Shown one piece after another: positions 7,838 through 14,862 of a stretch of DNA of 32,384 nt (the first letter of the stretch is position 1; each line of letters opens with the position of its first letter). Under the pieces are notes generated by a model. It made no database searches. It saw nothing but the letters and a program-made list of their open reading frames with translations, and was not told where the DNA came from. This DNA comes from Chloroflexota bacterium (GTDB taxonomy: Bacteria; Chloroflexota; Anaerolineae; Aggregatilineales; J027), in the NCBI GenBank assembly GCA_003697365.1, contig RFGP01000166.1:1-32384 (forward strand), read 5' to 3'. Made by a program: the position numbers and the translations under genes.

Positions 7838-8865
7838 AGAATACCCATCATCTCATATAAACGCCACAATTTTTGCCCACCACGCACATTTGCCAAGTGA
7901 ATGCTTTCAGGTTCATCTGCTAAGATGATTGATTTATGTCCAAGAATGGGCAACAAGCGATCATATAAAATAGCGCTACCGCCACCAGTTAAAATAATAC
8001 TATCCCATGGCAAAGGGCCGCCCGCTAAATTTTGGTAAGTATCAGCTATTCTATTTAACAGGGTACTTGCTGCTTCATTTACCTCTTCTGTGCAATCGAT
8101 TTCTTGCCCACCCCCACGAAAAATTCCCGAAGCCACTGCATGGCGTACGCGCTCTGGAGGTAATTTTGTTAACCCCCTTACAAGTTCACGATGCTTCGCC
8201 CTAAAACTTCGCTCAAAATCGCGAAAAACTTCCAAGATACCCATTGGCGTGCTCTCACTTAAACTATAATCAACAGCACCACCGCGCCCCACAGCCAACC
8301 AATCAGTTGTATGTCCTCCAATATCAATGACAAGTGAACGCCCATCCAAATCAGAGCGTCTGAAGTGTTGCCCATCCTCAGTGAGCAACAGGTTCATTAA
8401 TCCCCCTACTGGCTCTTCAAATGTATTCACATAATTTACCCTAAAGCGGCGCTCTTTTCCTCCAGCTTCGACATACCAATCACCAGCCGCAGATTCCATC
8501 AAATTATCACGATAAATGACATCACCGGGAGGATGGCTTCCAAAAACTGAAACATTCACGCCATAATCCATCAAGCGCGCCAATGTAGCAGCCACAAAAA
8601 CTCCATAATAATCACGAGTATAACGTGCTGCCCCTGTACGTCGGGTTACCGTACCATGTCGTTCTGCGCTTTCACCAATGACATAATATTCTCCATTAAC
8701 GCGCATATAATCAATAGGTGGGCCGCTAGGCCCTGCACGATCAATCACTTGTTGATATTCTGTTTCGGTCAGACGACGGAGCGCATGAGGAAAAGTAATT
8801 TCGCGATCATTCATTTTCGCTTTGATAATGCTATTGCCAGCATCAAGTACCATTACTGTCTTCAT
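7834..8865 (-). CDS. ParM/StbA/Alp-type actin-like ATPase
   Basis: The 343-aa protein starts at the ATG at 8865 with a GAGG a few bases upstream; the open frame continues back to 8901, but that stretch is the GTGTATAC repeat region. Actin-family motifs are all visible: phosphate 1 LDAGNSIIKA (7-16), phosphate 2 VIDIGGHTTDW (179-189) with Asp181 and Asp188, and the adenosine motif ILTGGGS (291-297), then ANVRGG (325-330). This matches the ParM/StbA and Alp7A branch, not MreB, FtsA or DnaK, which differ in length and motifs. Plasmid ParM polymerises on ATP to push ParR-bound DNA apart. Here it sits among chromosomal housekeeping genes with a ParR-like partner. The cellular role is unknown. Confidence 0.88.
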   Translation of the reverse strand: MKTVMVLDAGNSIIKAKMNDREITFPHALRRLTETEYQQVIDRAGPSGPPIDYMRVNGEYYVIGESAERHGTVTRRTGAARYTRDYYGVFVAATLARLMDYGVNVSVFGSHPPGDVIYRDNLMESAAGDWYVEAGGKERRFRVNYVNTFEEPVGGLMNLLLTEDGQHFRRSDLDGRSLVIDIGGHTTDWLAVGRGGAVDYSLSESTPMGILEVFRDFERSFRAKHRELVRGLTKLPPERVRHAVASGIFRGGGQEIDCTEEVNEAASTLLNRIADTYQNLAGGPLPWDSIILTGGGSAILYDRLLPILGHKSIILADEPESIHLANVRGGQKLWRLYEMMGIL

Positions 8866-8881
8866 GGGAAACCTCGCAAGA

Positions 8882-8901
8882 GTGTATACGGGTGTATACA
8901 C
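8882..8901. promoter_or_regulatory. Two GTGTATAC repeats upstream of the ParM-like gene, candidate operator or centromere site
   Basis: GTGTATAC occurs at 8882-8889 and again at 8892-8899, a 10-bp step (one helical turn). Because GTATAC is its own complement, the pair also reads as an inverted repeat, and the second copy extends to the palindrome GTGTATACAC. The site begins 16 bases before the parM-like ATG, in the divergent gap to the acetyltransferase gene. ParR proteins bind arrays of about 10-11-bp direct repeats and repress their own promoter, so this is the natural candidate. Two units are fewer than in plasmid parC sites. Confidence 0.5.
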
Positions 8902-8978
8902 TTATGCTACAACTATTTACCTTTTGTGGCAAGCGGGTTACATTAAGTTATAAATATATTCGTTCTTCAGGAGTAAAA

Positions 8979-9497
8979 ATGATTACCGTAAGACCTTTAA
9001 CCGTTGTAGATGCAGAATCTTTTCGTAATTTACGCTTATATGCCCTTCAAGAAAGCCCTACTTCATTTAGTAGCGCTTATGAAGATGAAGTGGCAAGGCC
9101 TCTCGTTCATACTATTGAACGATTAAAACACCAACAACAACCAAACAATTGCATTTATGGCGCATTTGCTCAAGAAGAGCTTATCGGAATGGCAGGGTTC
9201 TTTCAACATGAGGCCCTAAAACTACGTCATAAATCAATTATTTGGGGAGTTTATGTTCTGCCCGATTGGCGGCGACAAGGAGTTGCACGTCAAATGATGG
9301 AAGTGATTCTCAATCAAATTAGAACACTTCCTGCCGTAAAACAAGTTCATGTCACTGTAGTCAATAACAATGACAATGTTGCTGCAAAACAAATGTATCT
9401 TGAGCTAGGTTTTGTGGAATGGGGAGTTGAACCACGAGCAATACTGATAGACGGTCAATATTATGATGAAGCGTGTTTAGTCTATATGCTTGACTAA
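8979..9497 (+). CDS. GNAT-family N-acetyltransferase
   Basis: The ATG at 8979 has CAGGAG at 8968-8973 five bases upstream, so the longer frame from 8892 is not used. The product is 172 aa. Motif A of the GNAT fold is clear: IIWGVYVLPDWRRQGVARQM, with the acetyl-CoA pyrophosphate loop RRQGVA at 98-103. Later, VTVVNNNDNVAAKQMYLELGF matches the motif B region. The N-terminus (ITVRPLTVVDAESFRNLRLYAL) resembles RimJ/RimL- and YjcF-like acetyltransferases. The substrate is unknown. It diverges from the ParM-like gene and its stop overlaps the stop of the next minus-strand gene by four bases. Confidence 0.88.
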   Translation: MITVRPLTVVDAESFRNLRLYALQESPTSFSSAYEDEVARPLVHTIERLKHQQQPNNCIYGAFAQEELIGMAGFFQHEALKLRHKSIIWGVYVLPDWRRQGVARQMMEVILNQIRTLPAVKQVHVTVVNNNDNVAAKQMYLELGFVEWGVEPRAILIDGQYYDEACLVYMLD

Positions 9498-10441
9498 TCA
9501 GCTGCAGAGCTTTGTTCTCGTGGCTCAGGCATTAAGCCTAACTTTACCAACCGAGCTTGATACCGTTCTAAGGTCATGCGCCCATAGCTCATAAAATGCC
9601 CTTTTACTTGTTGAGAATCCAGCTTCACTTCGTCAGTATCTTCAGACTGTACGCTTAGTTTCTTGAGCTTGCGGCGCATTTCCCATGCTTCTAATTTATC
9701 GCCTAGAGCCCCCTTCAGCACCCACTCTCCTAGCTTTTTAAACATTCCGAGAACACGCTTAGGCACATATTCTCTAGTTGGGTAAAAAGGTTTCTGAGCA
9801 TTTGGCAGAAAAGTATCAGCCCAGCGATTTAGTTCTCGCATTTGTTCATAAAAATTATAGCCAAACAATGGGATCATCTGCGTTAATTCATGTGCTAAAA
9901 ATAAATTAGAGGAATCAAGCGCCATTGCTTCAGTAGATAAAACATAATTAGGGCATAAGGTAACCCCTCGAAGCCGCACAAAACGTACAAGTGCTACTGC
10001 AAACAACCGCGCTAGCCATACTCGCCCATCTTGAACCACAAGAATATAGTCTAAATCATCTTCCAAATGAGCAGCATTGTGAACCGACAACGCTCCAGTA
10101 ATGGCAACCATTCGCACAAAGGGTAAACACCCTAACCAAGCGCCATAATATAGAGCCTTTTCCCATAAAATTGATGATACTTTTTGGCGTTGCTGACGCT
10201 GTTCAAAAATATCTGGCACTGCAATACGCAAAGCATAAAACAAAGTACCATTTACTTCGGCAGAGCGAATATGCTCATTCAACCACGTTGAGGGTTGGTT
10301 GAGAGCCGTATAAACGTCTACTTTTTTAGCCGATACTCCTAAAAGAAAATGATGAATTTCATCTGCCATCATAGGGAAGTTAAAAACATCAGCATAAGCT
10401 AAAGTTTGAACTATTGCGAGTTCAAGGGTCGTTGGGGTCAT
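9494..10441 (-). CDS. Winged-helix plus nucleotidyltransferase-like protein
   Basis: The 315-aa protein starts at an ATG with AGGA ten bases upstream. Residues about 4-45 (LAIVQTLAYADVFNFPMMADEIHHFL) look like a winged-helix-type helical N-terminus. Residues 115-136 (start TGALSVHNA, end DDLDYILVV) fit the Pol-beta nucleotidyltransferase pattern: a glycine turn at 116, then DxD at 129-131. The segment LCPNYVLSTEAM (162-173) and the helix NLFLAHELTQMIPLFG follow. The last 90 residues are helical and charged. The arrangement resembles minimal or orphan nucleotidyltransferases; substrate and partner are unknown, and no HEPN partner gene is adjacent. The domain call is by pattern and moderately sure. 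Confidence 0.68.
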   Translation of the reverse strand: MTPTTLELAIVQTLAYADVFNFPMMADEIHHFLLGVSAKKVDVYTALNQPSTWLNEHIRSAEVNGTLFYALRIAVPDIFEQRQQRQKVSSILWEKALYYGAWLGCLPFVRMVAITGALSVHNAAHLEDDLDYILVVQDGRVWLARLFAVALVRFVRLRGVTLCPNYVLSTEAMALDSSNLFLAHELTQMIPLFGYNFYEQMRELNRWADTFLPNAQKPFYPTREYVPKRVLGMFKKLGEWVLKGALGDKLEAWEMRRKLKKLSVQSEDTDEVKLDSQQVKGHFMSYGRMTLERYQARLVKLGLMPEPREQSSAAD

Positions 10442-10510
10442 TACTTACTATCCTAGCTCATCAAATTACCCCAAGCGTACAACAAAATTCTCTCCTCGTG
10501 CAAATAACCT

Positions 10511-12016
10511 CTATTGCCAAATCCATAAGTTCTGAAATTGACAACGCCCAGCATCAGCCGCATAGTTAAGCAATATCACGCCAACAGTTCCCTGACTTGG
10601 CGGGCTATATTGTGTATTGAAATAAATACCATTGATATAAGTTATAACATAGGGGCCACGTAGAATAATCGTCAGACGCTTTGTGTTGTCATTCAACCTA
10701 TCTTCATCAGATAAAGTAATGAAATCATAGGTATGTGATAAAATCATCCCATTGCGCACCACAATCACGCCAGCATCGTTTGTAGTACCTACATAAACAA
10801 TAACACGATCTGTGTTGCCATTGTCACGAAGTGTGAGTCCACACGCAATGTCACTGCCTTCTAATGAAACAACATCTATATTCACTACAATATCATCGTA
10901 CAAAACATCATCAGGTAGCTGTGTATAGGCTCTTGTCGTTTGAGGGGCGATTTGATAGCCAGTATCAAGAATAGTGTAAACTCGTCGCCCACCATCTGTA
11001 ATAACCATTGCTTCAGCTAATTCAGATGTAACTTCATCGGCACGTATTGAACGCCACGATTCAAGTGTAGAAGGTGTATCAGGAGGAACAACTACAGCAG
11101 TGGTGAGCATGAAACGTTCAATCTCCACCCCTGCCGCACGGCCATCGCCTCGCAAAAGCAGTCCCCATCCTCCACTTGAAAATGTACTATCCTCTATTTG
11201 GGTTACTTGCTGCCCATCAACAAATAAAGCTAAATCTTCTCCTAAAGTCGATGCTCCTAAAGAGATTATATTCGATGCAAGCTCTATTGTTCCTTCATCT
11301 AAAATAGTTAATTGTCCAAACTGCTGACGCACAACAGCCCACTCACCTAATGGATTTAGATTAAAATAATAACCATCGGGCGTAAAAGCATCGTCTATAG
11401 TACGTAAAACCAGCCCAAATGTAGTACTTCTTTCCGTCGTTCGCCACGTGAATTCTACATGAAGATAAGCATCTGAAATTGTCGTATACCCAACTGGCCT
11501 AACTACAATAGTTCGATCAATTAATCGGCCGGTTTCATAAATCAGCTTATTATTTTCTTGCCGAGTATAAGGTGTGTTCCAGCGAGTGATACTTTGATCA
11601 AAATCATCGCTATCCCAAACCATAGGCAATGTGGTTGGCAACACAAGCAACTGATAACTGCCACTGCCTTTAAACGGTTCAACTTGAATAATGTATTGTT
11701 CGTTTGCTTGAGCTAAAAAAGTCGTTGATGCATCAAAAATAATACCTTCAACAGCATCATCATTTTGTGATACTAAATTACCTTGTGAGTCGTAAACACT
11801 CATACGCGGATCAAGATCACCACTAGTGCGCCGAACAAAAACACTTAAATCCATGTCATTTTGTACGTCAAGTTGCCACGATTGAACTTCATCCGTAGCG
11901 ATTGTTCCCAAGACTGTTTGACCAACTCTTATCATTGGTGTTTGGGCAAAAGCCGCTTGTTTCAGAAACACACTCAGCATTACAATAATGAATATGGTAA
12001 AGCAAAATTGTCTCAT
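10511..12016 (-). CDS. Secreted protein with PPC-like N-terminal domain
   Basis: The 501-aa protein (ATG at 12016; another ATG at 12019) begins with a clear Sec signal peptide ending AFA-QT near residue 24. Residues about 30-130 match a bacterial pre-peptidase C-terminal (PPC)-like beta domain: VLGTIATDEVQSWQLDVQND, then LDPRMSVYDSQGNLVSQND, and YIIQVEPFKGSGSYQLLV. Two further beta-sandwich regions follow (about 140-310 and 330-500). They have lectin/LamG-like patterns such as FGLVLRTIDDAFTPDGYYF and CGLTLRDNGNTDRVIVYVG, each ending with a display strand like YINGIYFNTQ. No catalytic motif is seen. It is probably an extracellular binding protein. Its first codons overlap head-to-head with the gene at 11988. 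Confidence 0.75.
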   Translation of the reverse strand: MRQFCFTIFIIVMLSVFLKQAAFAQTPMIRVGQTVLGTIATDEVQSWQLDVQNDMDLSVFVRRTSGDLDPRMSVYDSQGNLVSQNDDAVEGIIFDASTTFLAQANEQYIIQVEPFKGSGSYQLLVLPTTLPMVWDSDDFDQSITRWNTPYTRQENNKLIYETGRLIDRTIVVRPVGYTTISDAYLHVEFTWRTTERSTTFGLVLRTIDDAFTPDGYYFNLNPLGEWAVVRQQFGQLTILDEGTIELASNIISLGASTLGEDLALFVDGQQVTQIEDSTFSSGGWGLLLRGDGRAAGVEIERFMLTTAVVVPPDTPSTLESWRSIRADEVTSELAEAMVITDGGRRVYTILDTGYQIAPQTTRAYTQLPDDVLYDDIVVNIDVVSLEGSDIACGLTLRDNGNTDRVIVYVGTTNDAGVIVVRNGMILSHTYDFITLSDEDRLNDNTKRLTIILRGPYVITYINGIYFNTQYSPPSQGTVGVILLNYAADAGRCQFQNLWIWQ

Positions 12017-12458
12017 CATAATTCTCTATCTTAGCTTGATATTGACTGTGCTAGCGTGCCAACAAAAAGGGTCAAAGGTTCATATAACACAGAACAACTT
12101 AGCACGTCCACGTGTTCTTGTTTTATCGCCAGAACGATATATCTATGGTGATGGTACATCAGTTGACAAATTGATTGAAGATACAGGTGCTCTCAATGCC
12201 GCCGATCACCTAACAGGTGAGCAACAAGTTAATGATTCACAAATTATTGAGATGAATCCAGACATTATCATTTTCACTTCTAGATGGCAAAACACAGCCA
12301 TCATCGAATGGGCAAATGCTTCCGTTTATGCCGAAATTAATGCTATACGCACCAAACAACTGTACCGTTTTCCCTATCGACTTACGGATGCCAACTTACA
12401 AGTGAAAAGTGAACAATATCGCATCTTGCTAAAGCAATTGCTTTGGCGGCAAAATTAA
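11988..12458 (+). CDS. Lipoprotein with only the C-terminal lobe of a periplasmic-binding (BtuF/FepB-like) fold
   Basis: The 156-aa product (ATG 11988, alternative ATG 11994) has a lipoprotein signal with LTVLAC and Cys24. From about residue 41 it matches the C-terminal lobe of class III (TroA-type) substrate-binding proteins: PRVLVLSPERYIYGDGTSVDKLI, then IEDTGALNAADH, the hallmark IIEMNPDIIIF, and IRTKQLYRFPYR near the end. A normal BtuF/FepB-like protein has about 300 residues, and the whole N-lobe is missing here, although the signal peptide is present. No permease or ATPase gene is near. It may be a real half-size binding protein or a remnant of an internal deletion. No good ribosome site precedes either ATG. 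Confidence 0.68.
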   Translation: MNMVKQNCLIIILYLSLILTVLACQQKGSKVHITQNNLARPRVLVLSPERYIYGDGTSVDKLIEDTGALNAADHLTGEQQVNDSQIIEMNPDIIIFTSRWQNTAIIEWANASVYAEINAIRTKQLYRFPYRLTDANLQVKSEQYRILLKQLLWRQN

Positions 12459-12503
12459 AGCGTTATTGAATCCAATATAACCGAATCTAGAGGATTATTT
12501 TCG

Positions 12504-12890
12504 ATGATTAGATTTAACAATCGTTATTCTATAATGTTTGTTTTAATTTTGTCCGTAATGCTGCTAGCAGCCTGTGAAGAGCAAGAAGAGAAAGAATCTC
12601 CTCAAGAACCTCAAAATGCTGTACAAGTTGCAGAAACAGTTCTGACACTTATAAATAACAATGATGTTGCTACTGCTAGCCAATACTTATGCGAAAAAGA
12701 CATACAAATATTACGTGAAAATCCCCCAATAGATGAAAGTCCTAAATTTACAGGTGTTGATTGTTCGGGTAACGAATCTATTGTAACGTGTAGCTATAAT
12801 ATCGAAATCAATGGTCGCACTGCAGAGCGTGGGCTTACCGTTGAATTTGATGTTGATGAAGAAGGCAAAATTTGCCAAAGATTAGAGTAA
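12504..12890 (+). CDS. Small lipoprotein, DUF4878-like
   Basis: The 128-aa protein has an ATG with AGAGGA at 12489-12494, nine bases upstream. The lipoprotein signal ends in LLAAC with Cys24. After an acidic linker (EEQEEKESPQEPQ) comes a small alpha/beta domain: a helix AVQVAETVLTLINNNDVATA and then strands. This is the pattern of NTF2-like or DUF4878 lipoproteins. Cys residues near 62, 85 and 95 may form disulfides outside the membrane. It lies 45 bases after the half-size binding protein and is followed by a terminator. Function unknown. Confidence 0.75.
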   Translation: MIRFNNRYSIMFVLILSVMLLAACEEQEEKESPQEPQNAVQVAETVLTLINNNDVATASQYLCEKDIQILRENPPIDESPKFTGVDCSGNESIVTCSYNIEINGRTAERGLTVEFDVDEEGKICQRLE

Positions 12891-12927
12891 TTTTTGAGTT
12901 TGTTATTTCGTCAAAAACTTGAAGCAG

Positions 12928-12952
12928 CCGCCCCAATGGCGGTATTTTTTCG
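12928..12952 (+). terminator. Intrinsic terminator after the small lipoprotein gene
   Basis: CCGCC / GGCGG stem with a CCAAT loop, followed by TATTTTTTC. It separates the lipoprotein gene from the MFS gene that starts at 12980. Confidence 0.75.
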
Positions 12953-12979
12953 CTTACTGTCATTATAAGGAAAATCAAA

Positions 12980-14218
12980 ATGATGAATCCGCGCTATGCG
13001 ATATGGTGGCTTGCAACCGCTCACTTCATGAATGATTTCTTTTCAGGAACGTTAGGGATTATCTTAGCAGCTCAAAACGATCAGATTGGATTGAGCAATA
13101 CACAGATAGGCACCGCATCAGCAATATTTCTAACAGTCTCAATTATACAACCATTTTTGGGATGGGTTTCTGATAAATATCAAGTGCCCCACTTCATGAT
13201 TTTAGGTTCATCCATTACAGCGCTGGGGTTACTCGTTGTCGGCCTTGCTCAAAGCTATACATTGATATTAATAGGAGTACTATTAGGCGGGTTTGGCAAC
13301 GCAATGTTTCACCCTACAGGTTTGGCCAGTGCACGTGCACTAGGCGGCCCCATGCGCAAAGGGCGCTCTGTTGCATTATTTATGCTTGGTGGCAATGGAG
13401 GTTTTGCTATAGGGCCATTCTTATCAGGATTCGCCCTCGCTTCATTTGGGCCAAAAGGTATAGCACCATTTGTTTTGCTTAACTTGATCATTGTTCCTAT
13501 ATTGTTTTGGCGGCTACAAACTAATCTACGCGATACGCTAAATAATATATCCTCTCAATCTAAAGCCAAGCATAATCAACACACTTCTAGCAATACTAGG
13601 TCTAAATGGTATCAAACAACCACAATGATGATTGCTGTTTACTTAATTGTGGTGTTATTACGTGGTGTCATCTATCAAGCACTAAGCACATTCTTGCCCA
13701 AATATTACACTGACTATGGCAATAATCTTGACTTTGCAGGAGCTGCCACATTTGCTTTATTATTTTGCTCAGCATTAGGTGGATTTATCGCCACATCATT
13801 ATCTGATCGTTTGCCACGCTTGCCCATTGTTTCAGTGAGCCTATTTCTCATTGCACCATTAGGATGGTTGTTGCTAGCAGCTAATGGTTGGTGGATATTT
13901 GCGTTAAGCGTCCCATTTGGCTTGACAATAGGCGCACAATGGCCAATCCTACTAATGATCGGTCAAGAAGTGCTGCCCGGTGGCGCAAGCGGTTCTAGTG
14001 GGCTCGCTTTTGGTTGGGGATTTATCGCCAATGCGGGTGGTACTTTTGTTGCTGGATTATTAGCAGACTGGATCGGATTACGCGAAACTTTACAAGTGGT
14101 ATCACTGTTACCCATGTTAGGGGCATTCTTAGTCTTCTTGCTTCCTGCTGAAAGTCCCAATGAAAATCCAACTATTACATTAAAAACATCTTACGAACCA
14201 CAGGAGAGCACGTCATGA
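12980..14218 (+). CDS. MFS transporter, fosmidomycin-resistance (Fsr)-like
   Basis: The 412-aa protein has about twelve hydrophobic segments. Its start (MMNPRYAIWWLATAHFMNDFFSGTLG) contains the HFMND motif typical of the Fsr branch of the major facilitator superfamily. Motif A-like GWVSDKY is near residue 62 and the Fsr-type GGFGNAMFHPTGLASAR lies near 105-121. The ribosome site AAGGAAA at 12967-12973 serves the ATG at 12980 or 12983. The central loop (about 190-212) is hydrophilic (SSQSKAKHNQHTSS). Its stop overlaps the next start by four bases (ATGA), so it is co-expressed with the MBL hydrolase. The Fsr family exports fosmidomycin or other small molecules; the true substrate here is unknown. 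Confidence 0.87.
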   Translation: MMNPRYAIWWLATAHFMNDFFSGTLGIILAAQNDQIGLSNTQIGTASAIFLTVSIIQPFLGWVSDKYQVPHFMILGSSITALGLLVVGLAQSYTLILIGVLLGGFGNAMFHPTGLASARALGGPMRKGRSVALFMLGGNGGFAIGPFLSGFALASFGPKGIAPFVLLNLIIVPILFWRLQTNLRDTLNNISSQSKAKHNQHTSSNTRSKWYQTTTMMIAVYLIVVLLRGVIYQALSTFLPKYYTDYGNNLDFAGAATFALLFCSALGGFIATSLSDRLPRLPIVSVSLFLIAPLGWLLLAANGWWIFALSVPFGLTIGAQWPILLMIGQEVLPGGASGSSGLAFGWGFIANAGGTFVAGLLADWIGLRETLQVVSLLPMLGAFLVFLLPAESPNENPTITLKTSYEPQESTS

Positions 14219-14862
14219 GTATTACCATTCATTCACTAACATTAGGTCAATTAGCGACAAATTGTATCATTCTTCGTGATGAGAATAGCAAGGAAGCTAT
14301 CATCATTGATCCCGCTGATGAAGCGCCACGCATATTAGAAAAAGTTAACGGCTATAAAGTTCGTGAAATTTTACTCACTCATGCACACTTTGATCATGTT
14401 TTGGCAAGCAAGCCTGTCAAAGAAGCTACAGGTGCCCCATTACGAGTGCACCCTCATGATGCAGGTATGTTAGAGCACACCCCAGAGATTGCCGCAATGT
14501 TCGGCTTGCGTGTTCCAGCAGCAGCAAAGCACGACCTTTTACTTCAGGATGGTGATATTATCCAAGTAGGAGATATACAGCTTGAAACACGACACACACC
14601 GGGACATTCTCCGGGACACGTTATTTTCATTTTACATAGCGAAAAAGCAGTGATTAATGGTGACTGTATCTTTGCTGGGAGCATTGGCCGCACCGACTTG
14701 CCGGGTAGCGTACATGAAGAGCTTGTCGATAGCATTTTACATAAAATTTTGCCTATTGGAGACGATTATAAACTTTATACTGGTCATGGGCCACATACTA
14801 CTATTGGGCAAGAAAAACGCCACAATCCTTTCATTCAACAATTTTTAGATCATTACGCTTAA
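14215..14862 (+). CDS. MBL-fold hydrolase, glyoxalase II-like
   Basis: The 215-aa protein has the complete zinc-site motif THAHFDH (55-61), then TPGHSPGH (128-135), GDCIFAGSIGRTDLPG (149-164) and TGHGPHTTIG near the C-terminus. This is the short branch of hydroxyacylglutathione hydrolase-like enzymes (YcbL/GloC type), which lack the long glutathione-binding C-terminus of classic GloB. The initial strand motif (LATNCIILRDENSKEAIIID) is also typical. It may hydrolyse S-lactoyl-thiols or other thioesters. Translation is coupled to the MFS gene. Its stop overlaps the stop of the Clp gene on the other strand by four bases. Confidence 0.9.
   Translation: MSITIHSLTLGQLATNCIILRDENSKEAIIIDPADEAPRILEKVNGYKVREILLTHAHFDHVLASKPVKEATGAPLRVHPHDAGMLEHTPEIAAMFGLRVPAAAKHDLLLQDGDIIQVGDIQLETRHTPGHSPGHVIFILHSEKAVINGDCIFAGSIGRTDLPGSVHEELVDSILHKILPIGDDYKLYTGHGPHTTIGQEKRHNPFIQQFLDHYA

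Noticed and set aside
8866-8901. Upstream extension of the ParM-like protein (MYTPVYTLARFP)
   Set aside because: It is simply the translated GTGTATAC repeat region. The conserved actin motif begins right after the ATG at 8865, which has its own ribosome site.
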